In this document: positions 26,401 through 34,953 of the stretch, in pieces
Position numbering within the stretch: the first letter of the stretch is position 1
How the letters are laid out: each line of letters begins with the position of its first letter
Origin: Oleisolibacter albus
GTDB taxonomy: Bacteria; Pseudomonadota; Alphaproteobacteria; Azospirillales; Azospirillaceae
Reading direction: 5' to 3'
Assembly (NCBI RefSeq): GCF_003336875.1
Contig: NZ_QGNJ01000013.1
Span: 1-64,000 of the forward strand
Length of the DNA: 64,000 nucleotides
Program-made: the position numbers and the translations under genes
Notes under the pieces: generated by a model
The model's input: only the letters and a program-made list of their open reading frames with translations
Database searches by the model: none
What the model was told of the DNA's origin: nothing

Positions 26401-28276
26401 TCTCCTTCTCCACCGAGCGGCCGCCCACATCATGCAGCGTCGCCTGCAGTACGGCCTCCAACGGCCGGTTGGTGGCGGGCAGCGTCCCCAGATCGACGGC
26501 GATGCGCGCCGACCCGTCGGCCGCGGTGGTGAAGCCCGGCAGCGGACGCTTCTCCGGCGTGAAGGGCTGCTGCACCAGCCCGAACTGGTAGCCCTCCAGG
26601 CCCGGAAACGGCGTGGCGGCGGGGCGGAGCGTCAGGGTCATCTCGCCGGGCAGACGGGCGGCAGCACCACCGGTCAGATAGCGCCCGTCCAGCCGCAGCG
26701 CGGCCTTGCCGTCGGCCCCGATGCGCGGCCGGTCGGCGGTCAGGCTGACCTCCACCCGCGGCGGCGCCACCTCGCCGACGCTGATCTCGGTCCGGCCCAG
26801 GGCCGGGCCATTGGGATCGGCATGGGCGGTCAGGGTCCAGCGGCCGGCCGCGGCATTGGCCGGCAGCTCGAACTCCACGGCATAGCCGCCGGCGCCGCGG
26901 TCGTCACCCAGGCGGCGGGCGATCTCCAGCCCGTCAGGGCGCACCAGCTTGAACAGCAGCCGCTGTCCGGTCACGGCCTTGGCATCAGCGTCGCGCACCA
27001 GCGTGGTCAGGTGCAGGATCTCGCCCGGACGATAGGCGCCGCGGTCGGCGAACAGATAGGCGTCGAACGGGCCGACGGCGCCACGGCCTCCGGCATTGCG
27101 CCCGGCCAGCTCCACGGCCGGCGCCCCGAAATCCAGCAGCGAGAAGCCACCATCCGGACCCACGGCGAACAGAGCCTGCGGCGCCCGGGCATCACGGCCC
27201 TGCAGCAGGTCGGCCGGGAAGCGGGCCAGCCCATCGGCCCCGGTGGTGGCGCGGCCCAGCTCGGCATTGCCGCGGGCCACCAGCCGCAGCTCGACACCGG
27301 GCTGCGGCTTGGCCGAGGACAGGGTGCGGGCGAAGACGGTCAGCCCGTCCTCGGCACGGAAGCTGGTCAGGCCCAGATCGGACACCACGAACCACTGGGT
27401 GGCGCGGCGGTCCCAGGCCACCATGGGCAGCGCGGCATTCTCGGCCACGGCCACATAGACGCCCGGTGTCAGCGACCCCAGCACGGCGTCGATGGGGAAG
27501 GCGGTCAGCTGCGAGCGGTTGTGCTCGCCGCCGATGGCCATCTCGCCGCGCCAGACCACCTCGCCGTTCTTCTCCAGGATCTCGCCGACCTCGAAGTCGG
27601 TCATGGTCTGGTTGATGCGGCCGTAATAGATCTGCTCGACCAGGGCGCGGTCCTTGACCCGCAGCACCGACAGGCGGGCGCGGTCCACATTGACGCTGCG
27701 CAGCGGCAGTCCCTCGCCGCCGACCCGCGGCAGGATATAGCCCTGGCCACGGAAGGCCAGGGTGGGGCGGCGGTCCGGCACCTTCACCGTGCGCGTCACC
27801 GCCTCGGCCAGCTTCTCCTGGCCCACGGCCGGCAGGCCGGCCGCCAGGGTGATGCCGTAGGTCTGGCCATGCTGCAGCCCTTCCAGGCACAGCTCCTTGT
27901 CGCGGACGGTGACGCTGACCTCCTGCGCCGGCTCCACCGTCACGAATCTGGCGAAGTCCGGCCCGCGCCGGCCGGGGCGCGGCAGCTCGCGGGTGAAGGC
28001 GAAGCAGACCTGGGGCCGGTCGCGCTCGGCGGCGACCTCGACCTTGTCCAGCTCGAACGGGCGCGGCACCGGCTCGGCCTCGGGGGCCGGCTGCCCGGGA
28101 CCGGTCTGGGCCGGGGCACCCTGGGCCGGGGCGCCCTGGGCAGGTGTCTGGCCGGATGTGCCGGCGGCCGGGGGGGTTGGCCCCGACGGTCCCTGGGCGG
28201 CAGCGGGAACAGCAGCGGGGCCGGCCTGGATCAGGCCGAGGGTCAGCAGAAGGGCAACAGCGGACGGTCGCGACAT
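23402..28276 (-). CDS. Alpha-2-macroglobulin family protein with Ser in place of the thioester Cys
   Basis: 1624 residues with a signal peptide (AVALLLTLGLIQAGPAAVPAAA), then a Pro/Gly/Ala/Gln-rich linker (about 27-70). MG domains follow, and the A2M core has GPFDAYLFADRGAYRPGEIL, LPLPDMQGRLRLTAVAWSDS and VRPGLPVAANHGRG. A C-terminal terpenoid-cyclase-like helical domain follows (RQRGDGAFALWSADGPGDPW). Bacterial A2Ms trap proteases in the periplasm. The motif normally GCxEQ reads FGSAEQ here (about residue 1178), so no thioester can form. The usual partner pbpC is absent. The ATG at 28276 begins the signal peptide. Confidence 0.93.
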   Translation of the reverse strand: MSRPSAVALLLTLGLIQAGPAAVPAAAQGPSGPTPPAAGTSGQTPAQGAPAQGAPAQTGPGQPAPEAEPVPRPFELDKVEVAAERDRPQVCFAFTRELPRPGRRGPDFARFVTVEPAQEVSVTVRDKELCLEGLQHGQTYGITLAAGLPAVGQEKLAEAVTRTVKVPDRRPTLAFRGQGYILPRVGGEGLPLRSVNVDRARLSVLRVKDRALVEQIYYGRINQTMTDFEVGEILEKNGEVVWRGEMAIGGEHNRSQLTAFPIDAVLGSLTPGVYVAVAENAALPMVAWDRRATQWFVVSDLGLTSFRAEDGLTVFARTLSSAKPQPGVELRLVARGNAELGRATTGADGLARFPADLLQGRDARAPQALFAVGPDGGFSLLDFGAPAVELAGRNAGGRGAVGPFDAYLFADRGAYRPGEILHLTTLVRDADAKAVTGQRLLFKLVRPDGLEIARRLGDDRGAGGYAVEFELPANAAAGRWTLTAHADPNGPALGRTEISVGEVAPPRVEVSLTADRPRIGADGKAALRLDGRYLTGGAAARLPGEMTLTLRPAATPFPGLEGYQFGLVQQPFTPEKRPLPGFTTAADGSARIAVDLGTLPATNRPLEAVLQATLHDVGGRSVEKEIVLPVDARAFALGVKPGFSGDGVPEGATVGFEVVAAAPDGQKLAKAGLSWELYEEEYVYEWFEADGRWDYRSSVRDKRLTGGGVDVAAGGSGSIEVQVKAGRYRLEVFDPASGTATSVRFSAGWWASAKLGDTPDTVDVVVEGPQRQPGGTARVFVRPPYDATVMVALADRRMRQTLVQTVPAAGAFLDLPLPEDLTGGAYVLVSAYAPADPQRRSLPRRAVGVSWVAVDPAARLLDVKMEVPAETRPRGTLALPVSISGLPEGAQAHLVVTAVDQALPGGRDGASPDPAAWFFGKRRLTTEMRDVYGRLLDPAAMAADPADAIRPAPRPAGTPPSGSSPVSVYSGIVTVGADGRAEVPLALPDMQGRLRLTAVAWSDSKLGRAEAALTVRDPVVGDVTLPAFLAPEDHAQIGVSLTNVAGPRGTYTATLTAEGPLKVEGGPAEFKALAQDRTVSANRTLVATGAGQGRLTLTVTGPGGYTLSRDLPVMVRPGLPVAANHGRGTLAPGATLALPSGLESGLKPDDSRTAVLAGPLPLFDVPALLLATDGRAFGSAEQLAGRLLPLLYVNDWNRELGLPADAALKERVVDLVERLSARQRGDGAFALWSADGPGDPWVTAFVLDVLTRAREAGYVVPEEGYRRGLDWLTRTIGNSWVDDSELTARAYAIYTAARARAIDAAPVRFFQETFLPKLTDRLARAQIAAAFALLGDNDRAGQIFGALDQPGPAAGNEGQDFGTTLRDRAATLALMVAGGVDTGRLVAEAEAVNGLVQDPTRVSTQERAWLLVAADALGARAGGFSLTVDGGSQTFNRPLLRRIDPAKPPVLVNSSDRPMQTLVSAVGAPKAAPEPLASGLSLTRSLLDAKGKPVDPAKVPQGEMLVVVLEGKAEVPPRGPLLVTDMLPAGFVIENVRLAGSAQLGDLSWLGPLSDAQQVEFRDDRFLAALDLPADSSSFRLVYLARAVTPGRFALPAARVEDMVDPGHLARTAAGTLTVLAPKR

Positions 28277-28512
28277 GGAGGGAGTTGTCTCTCGGAACCC
28301 CGGGGGACGGGCAGAACGGAAAACGGCGGGACCGGACCATCGGCCCGGATCGTCCGCACACCGGATCATCTGCACATTGGTGCGCGACTGTGGCGGCGAT
28401 GCGGCCAGAGGACGCCGTTTTCACACTGTTTGCAACAGCGGCGTTGCGCCCCGCCACAAGGTCTGCCTAGTTCCGTCGCAGCATCGACACAAGCGCCCGG
28501 CATCCTGTCCGC

Positions 28513-29949
28513 ATGACCCCGTTCCCCGCCTCGGCCCCCGCGCCCTCCATCCCTCCGGCCCTGCGGCGTTTCGGCGCCTGGGTCCTGTCCGTTCTCGTGG
28601 CCCTGGCGGCGCTTCTGGCGCCGGCCCTGTGGAACGGCTGGCCGCTGGTGTTCTTCGATACGGCCGGCTACATCCTGCGCGTCCTGACCTGGGAGCTGGA
28701 GCCGGGCCGCAGCCTGTTCTACGGCCTGTTCCTCTATGCCGCCTCATTGGGCTGGACCAGCCTGTGGGGGCCGGTGCTGGTGCAGGCGGGGCTGACGCTG
28801 TGGCTGGTGCATCTGCTGCTGCGCTGTCAGGACCGGCCGGCCGGGCCGCTGCCCACGGCGGCGGTGACCGTGGCCCTGTCGCTGCTGACCGGCATCTCCT
28901 GGTATACGGCGCAGCTGATGCCCGACGCGCTGGTGCCGCTGCTGGTGCTGGTGATGTGGCTGCTGGGCTTCCGCTGGGACCGGCTGTCAGCGGCGGAGCG
29001 CAGCGGTCTCGCCGCCGTCGGCCTGCTGGCGCTGCTGTCGCATATGAGCAGCATGGCCCTGGCCATCGGGCTGGTGGCGGTGACGGCCGCCGCCGCCCTG
29101 CTGGTCCCGCGGCTGGCGCCCCGCCTGACCCGGATGCGCCCCCGCCTGCTGCCGCCGGCCGCCCTGGTCGGGGCGGGGCTGGTGCTGATGCCGCTGCTGC
29201 ATCTGGCGCTGGTGGGCAAGGCCACCTTCACCCCCGGCGGCCCGGTCTTCGTCTTCGGCCGGCTGGTGCAGGACGGGGTGGCCCAGCGTTTCCTGGCCGA
29301 ACACTGCCCCGACCCGGCCTATGCGCTGTGCAACCACCAGGACCGGCTGCCGCGGGACACCAACTGGTTCATCTGGCACCCCGACAGCCCGTTCCGCGCC
29401 ATCGGCTGGTGGGGCGGCGCCGACGCCGAGCTGTCGCGCCTGACCGCCGCGGCGCTGAAGGCCTATCCCGGCTGGAATCTGGCCCTGGCCGCCAAGGCCA
29501 CCGGGGACCAGCTGCTGGAGGTGGAGACCGGCGACGGGCTGGACGAATGGCAGGAGGTGACGCGCTGGGTCATGCGCCAGCACCTGCCCTGGCTCAACCC
29601 CGGCTTCAGCGCCGCCCGCCAGCAGCAGGAGCAGACGACCCAGGCCCTGTTCGATGCGCTGAACCGCGTGCATGTGCCGGTGGCGCACCTGTCGATGCTG
29701 GCGCTGGCGGCCCTGGCCGTGCTGGGGGCCCGCCGCGGCCGCCCGGATCTGGCGGTCCTGGCCCTGTTCCTGCTGCTGGCGCTGCTGGGCAACGCCTTCA
29801 TCAACGGCGCGCTGTCGAACCCGCACGACCGTTACCAGAGCCGCGTCGTCTGGCTGGCCACGCTGGCCGTGCTGGTGGCGGTGCTGCCCGGCCGGCTCCC
29901 GGCGCTTACCGGCGCGGATGACGCCCCCGCTGGCCCTGGTCACGGATGA
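28513..29949 (+). CDS. Polytopic membrane protein, unknown function
   Basis: 478 residues with about ten to eleven hydrophobic segments (for example VLSVLVALAALLAPALW, AVTVALSLLTGISW, ALVPLLVLVMWLLGF) and one large loop at about 245-400. That loop contains FVFGRLVQDG, HCPDPAYALCNHQDRLP and WFIWHPDSPF. The end HDRYQSRVVWLATLAVLVAVL resembles the last helix of GT-C-type membrane proteins, but no catalytic motif is clear. It is divergent from the alpha-2-macroglobulin gene across 236 bp. I do not recognise a named family. Confidence 0.78.
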   Translation: MTPFPASAPAPSIPPALRRFGAWVLSVLVALAALLAPALWNGWPLVFFDTAGYILRVLTWELEPGRSLFYGLFLYAASLGWTSLWGPVLVQAGLTLWLVHLLLRCQDRPAGPLPTAAVTVALSLLTGISWYTAQLMPDALVPLLVLVMWLLGFRWDRLSAAERSGLAAVGLLALLSHMSSMALAIGLVAVTAAAALLVPRLAPRLTRMRPRLLPPAALVGAGLVLMPLLHLALVGKATFTPGGPVFVFGRLVQDGVAQRFLAEHCPDPAYALCNHQDRLPRDTNWFIWHPDSPFRAIGWWGGADAELSRLTAAALKAYPGWNLALAAKATGDQLLEVETGDGLDEWQEVTRWVMRQHLPWLNPGFSAARQQQEQTTQALFDALNRVHVPVAHLSMLALAALAVLGARRGRPDLAVLALFLLLALLGNAFINGALSNPHDRYQSRVVWLATLAVLVAVLPGRLPALTGADDAPAGPGHG

Positions 29950-29975
29950 GGCGGAGCCGCCCCCTCACGCCCCCC

Positions 29976-31142
29976 TCATGCCCGCGCCGCGAACCAGCCC
30001 TCCAGCCGGCGCACGGCCTCGTCCAGGGTCTCTTCCGCCTTGCAGAAGCAGAAGCGGATCAGATGGCGCGGGGCCTCCTGCTCGAAGAAGGCGCTGACCG
30101 GGATGGCCGCCACCCCGGCCTCGGCCGTCAGCCGGGCGCAGAAGGCGGCATCATCCTCATCCAGCCCGCTGCCGCGCACATCGGCGGTGAGGAAATAGGT
30201 GCCCTCGGCCGGCAGCACCGACAGGCCCGCCGCCGCCAGACCGGCGCTCAGCCGGTCGCGGCGGGCCTGCAGGCGATCGGCCAGCTCCCGGAAATAATGG
30301 TCCCCCAGCCCCAGCCCGACGGCGACGGCATGCTGCAGGTTGGGCGGGGTGGTGAAGGTCAGGAACTGGTGGGCCTTGGCCACGGGCTGCAACAGGGCCG
30401 GTGCCGCACTGACATAGCCCACCTTCCAGCCGGTGAGGGAAAAGGTCTTGCCGGCCGACCCGATGCGCAGGGTCCGCTCGCGCATGCCGGGCAGCGCCAT
30501 CAGCGGCAGGTGCCGGCGCCCGTCGAACACCAGATGCTCATAGACCTCGTCGCAGACGGCATAGGCGTCGTGCGCCTCCACGGCCTGGGCCAGCAGCGTC
30601 AGTTCCTCCCGCGTCCACACCTTGCCGGCGGGATTCAGCGGGTTGTTGAGGATGACCAGCTTGGTGCGGTCGCTGAAGGCCGTTTCCAGATCGGCCCGGC
30701 TGAAGCTCCAGCCCGGCGCCTTCAGGCTGACGAAGCGGGGAATGGCGCCGGCCCGGCGGATGATGGGGACATAGCTGTCATAAAGGGGCTGGAACAGCAC
30801 CACCTCGTCGCCCGGCTCCAGCAGGCCGAACAGGCAGGCGGCCAGCGCCTCGGTGGCGCCGGAGGTGACCATCACCTCGGCCTGCCAGTCGAGATCCAGC
30901 CCGTAGAAGCGCCGGGCATGGGTGGCGACGGCCTGGCGCAGGGCCGGCAGCCCCAGCATGGGCGGATACTGGTTCCAGCCCTCGGCCAGATAGCGTTGCG
31001 CCGCCTCCACCACCGCCGCCGGCCCGTTGCCGTCGGGAAAGCCCTGGCCCAGATTGACGGCCTTGTGCTGCTCGGCCAGCCGCGACATCACCTCGAAGAT
31101 GGTGGTGCCATAGCCCGAAAGGACTGTGTTGCCGGCTTTCAT
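29976..31142 (-). CDS. PLP-dependent class I/II aminotransferase (kynurenine/methionine aminotransferase-like)
   Basis: 388 residues, fold type I. VNLGQGFPDGNGP and WNQYPPMLGLPALRQAVA open the substrate region, and VTSGATEALAACLFGLL is the PLP phosphate site. ILNNPLNPAGKVW and DAYAVCDEVYEHL follow, and the Schiff-base Lys lies in GSAGKTFSLTGWKVGY. The sequence resembles YbdL/kynurenine aminotransferases rather than AspC. The ATG at 31142 has GGAGG nine bases upstream; a longer frame to 31202 lacks support. It lies 56 bp downstream of the solute-binding protein gene. Confidence 0.92.
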   Translation of the reverse strand: MKAGNTVLSGYGTTIFEVMSRLAEQHKAVNLGQGFPDGNGPAAVVEAAQRYLAEGWNQYPPMLGLPALRQAVATHARRFYGLDLDWQAEVMVTSGATEALAACLFGLLEPGDEVVLFQPLYDSYVPIIRRAGAIPRFVSLKAPGWSFSRADLETAFSDRTKLVILNNPLNPAGKVWTREELTLLAQAVEAHDAYAVCDEVYEHLVFDGRRHLPLMALPGMRERTLRIGSAGKTFSLTGWKVGYVSAAPALLQPVAKAHQFLTFTTPPNLQHAVAVGLGLGDHYFRELADRLQARRDRLSAGLAAAGLSVLPAEGTYFLTADVRGSGLDEDDAAFCARLTAEAGVAAIPVSAFFEQEAPRHLIRFCFCKAEETLDEAVRRLEGWFAARA

Positions 31143-31198
31143 GCTGTCTCGCCTCCATCCCTGCCCGGCGTGAGGCTGGGACGAAAGCACGGTCCGCG

Positions 31199-32098
31199 TC
31201 AAGTCGGGCCGGACGGGCCTGTGGCCGGCCGGTTCCCCGGCCGCGCCGTCTCCCAGTCGCTCAGACCATAGCGGCCCAGGATGCGGGCCAGCCGCCCGTC
31301 GGCGCGCAGGGCGGCGATCCCCTCCTCCAGCTGGCGGACCAGATCCCGGGCCTCGGGCGTCAGCCGGGACACGCCGACAAACACGTCCTGCACGGCGCCG
31401 TCCAGAGGCTGAAACGCCAGCCGTTCCACCAGTCCCAACCGCCGTGCAGCCCCATCCAGCACATGCATATCATCCAGCACCAGATCGACCGTGCCATCTT
31501 CCAGCAGGCGCAGGCTCTGCGCCGTCAACTGGGCGCCGAAACCCGACACCAGGGCGATGCGGTCGGGATCGTTCTCATGGGTCTCGATGTAGCCGTCCAG
31601 CGGAGGGCCGAACAGATAGCCGCGGGCAATGGCAACCCGATAGACCGCCAGCTCCTCGGCCGTGTGGAGATGGAGCTGGCGGGCGCGCAGACTGGCCACC
31701 CCCTTCTGCGACCGGCCCTGCGGCAGGGCGGGGAACAGCAGCCCCTCGCGCCCCCGGCCCTGGCCGACCACGGCCAGCAGGTCGGCATGTCCCTGCTCGG
31801 TCAGCCGCAGGGCATGACTCCAGCGCTCCATACGATAGGACACGGTATAGCCCTGCGGCTCGAAGATGGCCCGGACCAGGTCCACCATATAACCTTCGGT
31901 GCCGCCGGCGGGATCGCAGCTGTAGGGGCAATAGGGATCGCCCAGGATCAGCAGATCGCGGTCGGACTCCAGGGCGGGCGGCTCCTCCGCCGCCCTCTCC
32001 GCCGCCCTCTCCGCCGCGCGCCCCTCGTCCGCCTGGCCAGTGCCGGCCAGCGCCATCAGGGCCAGAAGCCCGCCTATGCACATCATCAACCGCATCAT
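31199..32098 (-). CDS. Periplasmic solute-binding protein, SBP_bac_3 type (paralogue 2)
   Basis: 299 residues with a signal peptide (CIGGLLALMALAGTGQA) followed by an Ala/Glu/Arg repeat (RAAERAAERAAEEP). The binding domain starts DLLILGDPYCPYSCDPAGG and continues EGYMVDLVRAIFEPQGY, the classical family 3 N-lobe. TVDLVLDDMHVL and a C-terminal LARILGRYGLSDWE follow. A CPYxC Cys pair lies at the ligand-site loop. It is a tandem paralogue of the next upstream gene. No permease or ATPase is nearby, so it may act as a sensor input or with a distant transporter. Confidence 0.85.
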   Translation of the reverse strand: MMRLMMCIGGLLALMALAGTGQADEGRAAERAAERAAEEPPALESDRDLLILGDPYCPYSCDPAGGTEGYMVDLVRAIFEPQGYTVSYRMERWSHALRLTEQGHADLLAVVGQGRGREGLLFPALPQGRSQKGVASLRARQLHLHTAEELAVYRVAIARGYLFGPPLDGYIETHENDPDRIALVSGFGAQLTAQSLRLLEDGTVDLVLDDMHVLDGAARRLGLVERLAFQPLDGAVQDVFVGVSRLTPEARDLVRQLEEGIAALRADGRLARILGRYGLSDWETARPGNRPATGPSGPT

Positions 32099-32165
32099 GT
32101 CCTCGGGGCCGCGCCGGATTCCCAGCTCCGTCGAGCACGGCCAGCCATAATCTAGCAGGACATCC

Positions 32166-33026
32166 TTACAGCGGGTTTTGCCAGTCGGATAGGCCGTAGC
32201 GGGCCAGGATGGCGGCCAGCCGCCCGGACCGGCGCAGCCGCTCGGTTCCCTCCGCCAGCATCCGGGTCAGTTCGGCCGCGCGCGGATTCCTGATCGCCAC
32301 GCCGATGAACAGGTCGGCCCGGTCGTCCAGCGGCACCACCTGCAGCCCGTCCAGCTGCGGCGACCGCCTGAGATGCCAGCGCAGCACGTTGAAGTCGTCT
32401 AGCATCAGGTCGATGCGCCCGGCCTCCAGCAGCCGCAGCCCCTGGGCCACATGGGAATAGCCGAAGCCGCTCAGCACCTCGATGCGGTCGGGATCGGACA
32501 GGTGGCTGTCGATATAGCGCTGAAGGGCACCACCATAATTATAGTCGCGGATGACGCCCAGCCTGTGCCCGGCGAAGGAATCCGGTCCGGTCCAGCGGAA
32601 CGGTCGCAGGCGCGACACGGCAACGGCATTGGGGGAATTGCCCTGGGCCCGGTCCGGCAGCACCAGGGTCCCATACAGATCCGAGGCGACACCGGGCACC
32701 AGGGTGGCGGACCCGTCCTCGGCCATCCGCCGCAGAACCTGGAAATTGACCACCCGGTATTCCAGCGTCAGCCCGGCCTCCCCCAGGATCTCGCGGGCCA
32801 GATCGACCATATAGCCGTCGGCGCCGTCGCTGTCCGGGTTACATGCGTATGGACACCAGGGGTCGGAGGCGATGACGATGCGGTCTTCTCGCCCAGGATC
32901 GGCCGCACAGGCCGGCGCATACAGGGCCGCTGCGGCCGCCAACAGGGCGATGGCGGCATGGGGGAAAGACCGGAATAGCGGCATGGGGGAGGGGGCGGGC
33001 TCCAGAGGTCGGACCAAATCGGTCAT
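32166..33026 (-). CDS. Periplasmic solute-binding protein, SBP_bac_3 type (paralogue 1)
   Basis: 286 residues. The signal helix AAIALLAAAAALYAPACAA is followed by IVIASDPWCPYACNPD, GYMVDLAREILGEAGLTLEY and LGVIRDYNYGGALQRYI. The C-lobe ends RLAAILARYGLSDWQNPL, nearly identical in pattern to its neighbour. The CPYxC pair is conserved. The ATG at 33026 is chosen, but the ATG at 32984 (MPLFRSFPHAA) gives a more typical signal-peptide length and neither has a good ribosome-binding site. The gene lies 67 bp upstream of its paralogue. Confidence 0.83.
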   Translation of the reverse strand: MTDLVRPLEPAPSPMPLFRSFPHAAIALLAAAAALYAPACAADPGREDRIVIASDPWCPYACNPDSDGADGYMVDLAREILGEAGLTLEYRVVNFQVLRRMAEDGSATLVPGVASDLYGTLVLPDRAQGNSPNAVAVSRLRPFRWTGPDSFAGHRLGVIRDYNYGGALQRYIDSHLSDPDRIEVLSGFGYSHVAQGLRLLEAGRIDLMLDDFNVLRWHLRRSPQLDGLQVVPLDDRADLFIGVAIRNPRAAELTRMLAEGTERLRRSGRLAAILARYGLSDWQNPL

Positions 33027-33372
33027 GGCACGGTCCGGCGACGGAGAAAGATAATACAGGGAGCGGCCTTTTGCGCAATGAGAGAAACAGTCGCAGGAAA
33101 ATCCGCAATGCGGCGCCACAGACCGGCCGATAGGAGCCGATCCGCCCGCATAACATACTATTGAATTCAGTTGCGCGGGAACCATCCGGGATACCGGCCC
33201 CGGCGACGGGGAGCCCAGAACAGGGGCCGGAATCATAAGGGGCGACGTCTCACATGACGCCGCCCCTTACTTCATGACCGACAATCAGGATTACCGACAA
33301 TCAGGGATCAACGCGCTCAGATCCCGGGGCCGATTATCCCACAAGTGGCAGCATCAGGACAAGTACAACCGA
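33027..33372 (-). other. Intergenic region between gcvPB and the solute-binding protein genes
   Basis: About 345 bp without a gene. It contains a hairpin (33237-33269, AAGGGGCG and CGTC arms interrupted by one mismatch) that may end the gcv operon, though it lacks a T-tract. It also contains a 13-bp direct repeat, ACCGACAATCAGG, at 33277-33289 and 33293-33305. The stretch at 33140-33170 is AT-richer (ATAACATACTATTGAATTCA) and may hold the promoter of the solute-binding genes. Confidence 0.5.
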
Positions 33373-34953
33373 CTATTCCGCCGCCGGGGCCGGAACCGGC
33401 GGGGTCCAGCGCAGCACCGGCTTGCGGGCCGCCGCCGTCTCGTCCAGGCGCCGGCGCGGCGTCAGCCGCGGTGCCGCCTGGAAATGGGCGGCATCGCCGG
33501 CCTTGGCCTTGTCGGCCAGATAACGCAGCGTGGCGATGAACTGGTCCAGCGTGCCCTTGGACTCGGTCTCGGTCGGCTCCACCAGCAGGGCCCCATGCAC
33601 CACCAGCGGGAAGTACATGGTCATGGGATGGAAGCCTTCGTCGATCATGGCCTTGGCGAAGTCCAGCGGGGTGACCCCGGTGCCCTTCAGGAAGGTGTCG
33701 TCGAACAGGGCCTCGTGCATGCAGGGGCCGCCGAAGGGCGCCGACATCACGTCCTGCAGGCTGGCCAGCACGTAATTGGCGTTCAGCACCGCATCCGTGG
33801 CCACCTGGCGCAGCCCGTCGGCGCCATGGGACAGGATATAGGCCAGTGCCCGCACGAACATGCCCATCTGGCCATGGAAGGCCTTCATGCGGCCGAACGG
33901 CTTGGCCTTGGTGTCGTCGGCATGCTCCACCAGCGCGAAGCCGTCCTTGCCATGCACCACGAAGGGAAGCGGGGCGAAGGGGGCCAACGCCTCCGACAGC
34001 ACCACCGGGCCGGAGCCCGGACCACCGCCGCCATGGGGCGTGCTGAAGGTCTTGTGCAGGTTGATGTGCATGGCGTCCACGCCCAGGTCCGCCGGGCGCA
34101 ACCGGCCGACGATGGCGTTGTAGTTGGCGCCGTCGCAGTAGAAATAGCCGCCGGCCGCGTGTACGGCGTCGGCGATCGCCTTGATCTGCGGTTCGAACAG
34201 GCCGCAGGTGTTGGGGTTGGTCAGCATGATGCAGGCGACATCGTCGCCCAGCTTGGCCTTCACCGCCTCGACGCTGACGCGGCCATTCTCCTCGGCCGGG
34301 ATGGCGTCCACGGTGAACCCGCAGAAGGCCGCCGTGGCCGGGTTGGTGCCATGGGCCGATTCCGGCACCAGCACGCGGGTGCGGTGCGTCTCGCCGCGGG
34401 CCGCCAGGGCGGCGCGGATGGCCATCAGGCCACACAGCTCGCCATGGGCGCCGGCGCCCGGCGACATGGCCACGGCCGGCATGCCGGTCAGGGTCTTCAG
34501 CCAGTGGGCCAGCTGGTCGATCAGGTCCAGCGCCCCCTGCACGGTGGAGGCGGGCTGCAACGGATGCACGTCGCTGAATCCCGGCAGCCGGGCCATCTTC
34601 TCGTTCAGCCGCGGGTTGTGCTTCATGGTGCACGAGCCCAGCGGGTACATGGTGCTGTCGATGCCGAAATTCTTCTGGCTCAGCCGCGTGAAGTGGCGGA
34701 CCACCTGCGGCTCCGACAGGTCGGGCAGGCCGATGGCCCCTCGCGGCTTCACTGCGCCCAGGCGCGTCTTTGCCGTGGCCGGCTCCGGCAGATCGACACC
34801 GACGACACCGGGGTTGCCCAGCTCGAAGATCAGCGCCTCTTCCTGGTTCAGCGCCTTGTTGCCGGTGAAGGTGGCACCGGCATCGGTGGCGGTCGCCGCA
34901 GCATGGGAGGCGGCATGGGGGGCGGTGGCGCGCCCCTGGCTGTTCATGCTCAT
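33373..34953 (-). CDS. gcvPB: Glycine dehydrogenase (decarboxylating) subunit 2
   Basis: 526 residues: the PLP-binding half of the split P-protein, which decarboxylates glycine and passes the aminomethyl group to GcvH. GLPDLSEPQVVRHFTRLSQK and YPLGSCTMKHNPRLNE are N-terminal hallmarks, and the Schiff-base Lys lies in NLHKTFSTPHGGGGPGSGP. The first 25 residues are Ala/His/Thr-rich and poorly conserved. Its ATG overlaps the stop of gcvPA by one base (TGATG), so the subunits are translated in step. It is the last gene of gcvT-gcvH-gcvPA-gcvPB. Confidence 0.97.
   Translation of the reverse strand: MSMNSQGRATAPHAASHAAATATDAGATFTGNKALNQEEALIFELGNPGVVGVDLPEPATAKTRLGAVKPRGAIGLPDLSEPQVVRHFTRLSQKNFGIDSTMYPLGSCTMKHNPRLNEKMARLPGFSDVHPLQPASTVQGALDLIDQLAHWLKTLTGMPAVAMSPGAGAHGELCGLMAIRAALAARGETHRTRVLVPESAHGTNPATAAFCGFTVDAIPAEENGRVSVEAVKAKLGDDVACIMLTNPNTCGLFEPQIKAIADAVHAAGGYFYCDGANYNAIVGRLRPADLGVDAMHINLHKTFSTPHGGGGPGSGPVVLSEALAPFAPLPFVVHGKDGFALVEHADDTKAKPFGRMKAFHGQMGMFVRALAYILSHGADGLRQVATDAVLNANYVLASLQDVMSAPFGGPCMHEALFDDTFLKGTGVTPLDFAKAMIDEGFHPMTMYFPLVVHGALLVEPTETESKGTLDQFIATLRYLADKAKAGDAAHFQAAPRLTPRRRLDETAAARKPVLRWTPPVPAPAAE

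Noticed and set aside
25175-28516. 1113-residue open frame antisense to the alpha-2-macroglobulin gene
   Set aside because: Same low-complexity composition with no domain, and it crosses into the divergent promoter region.
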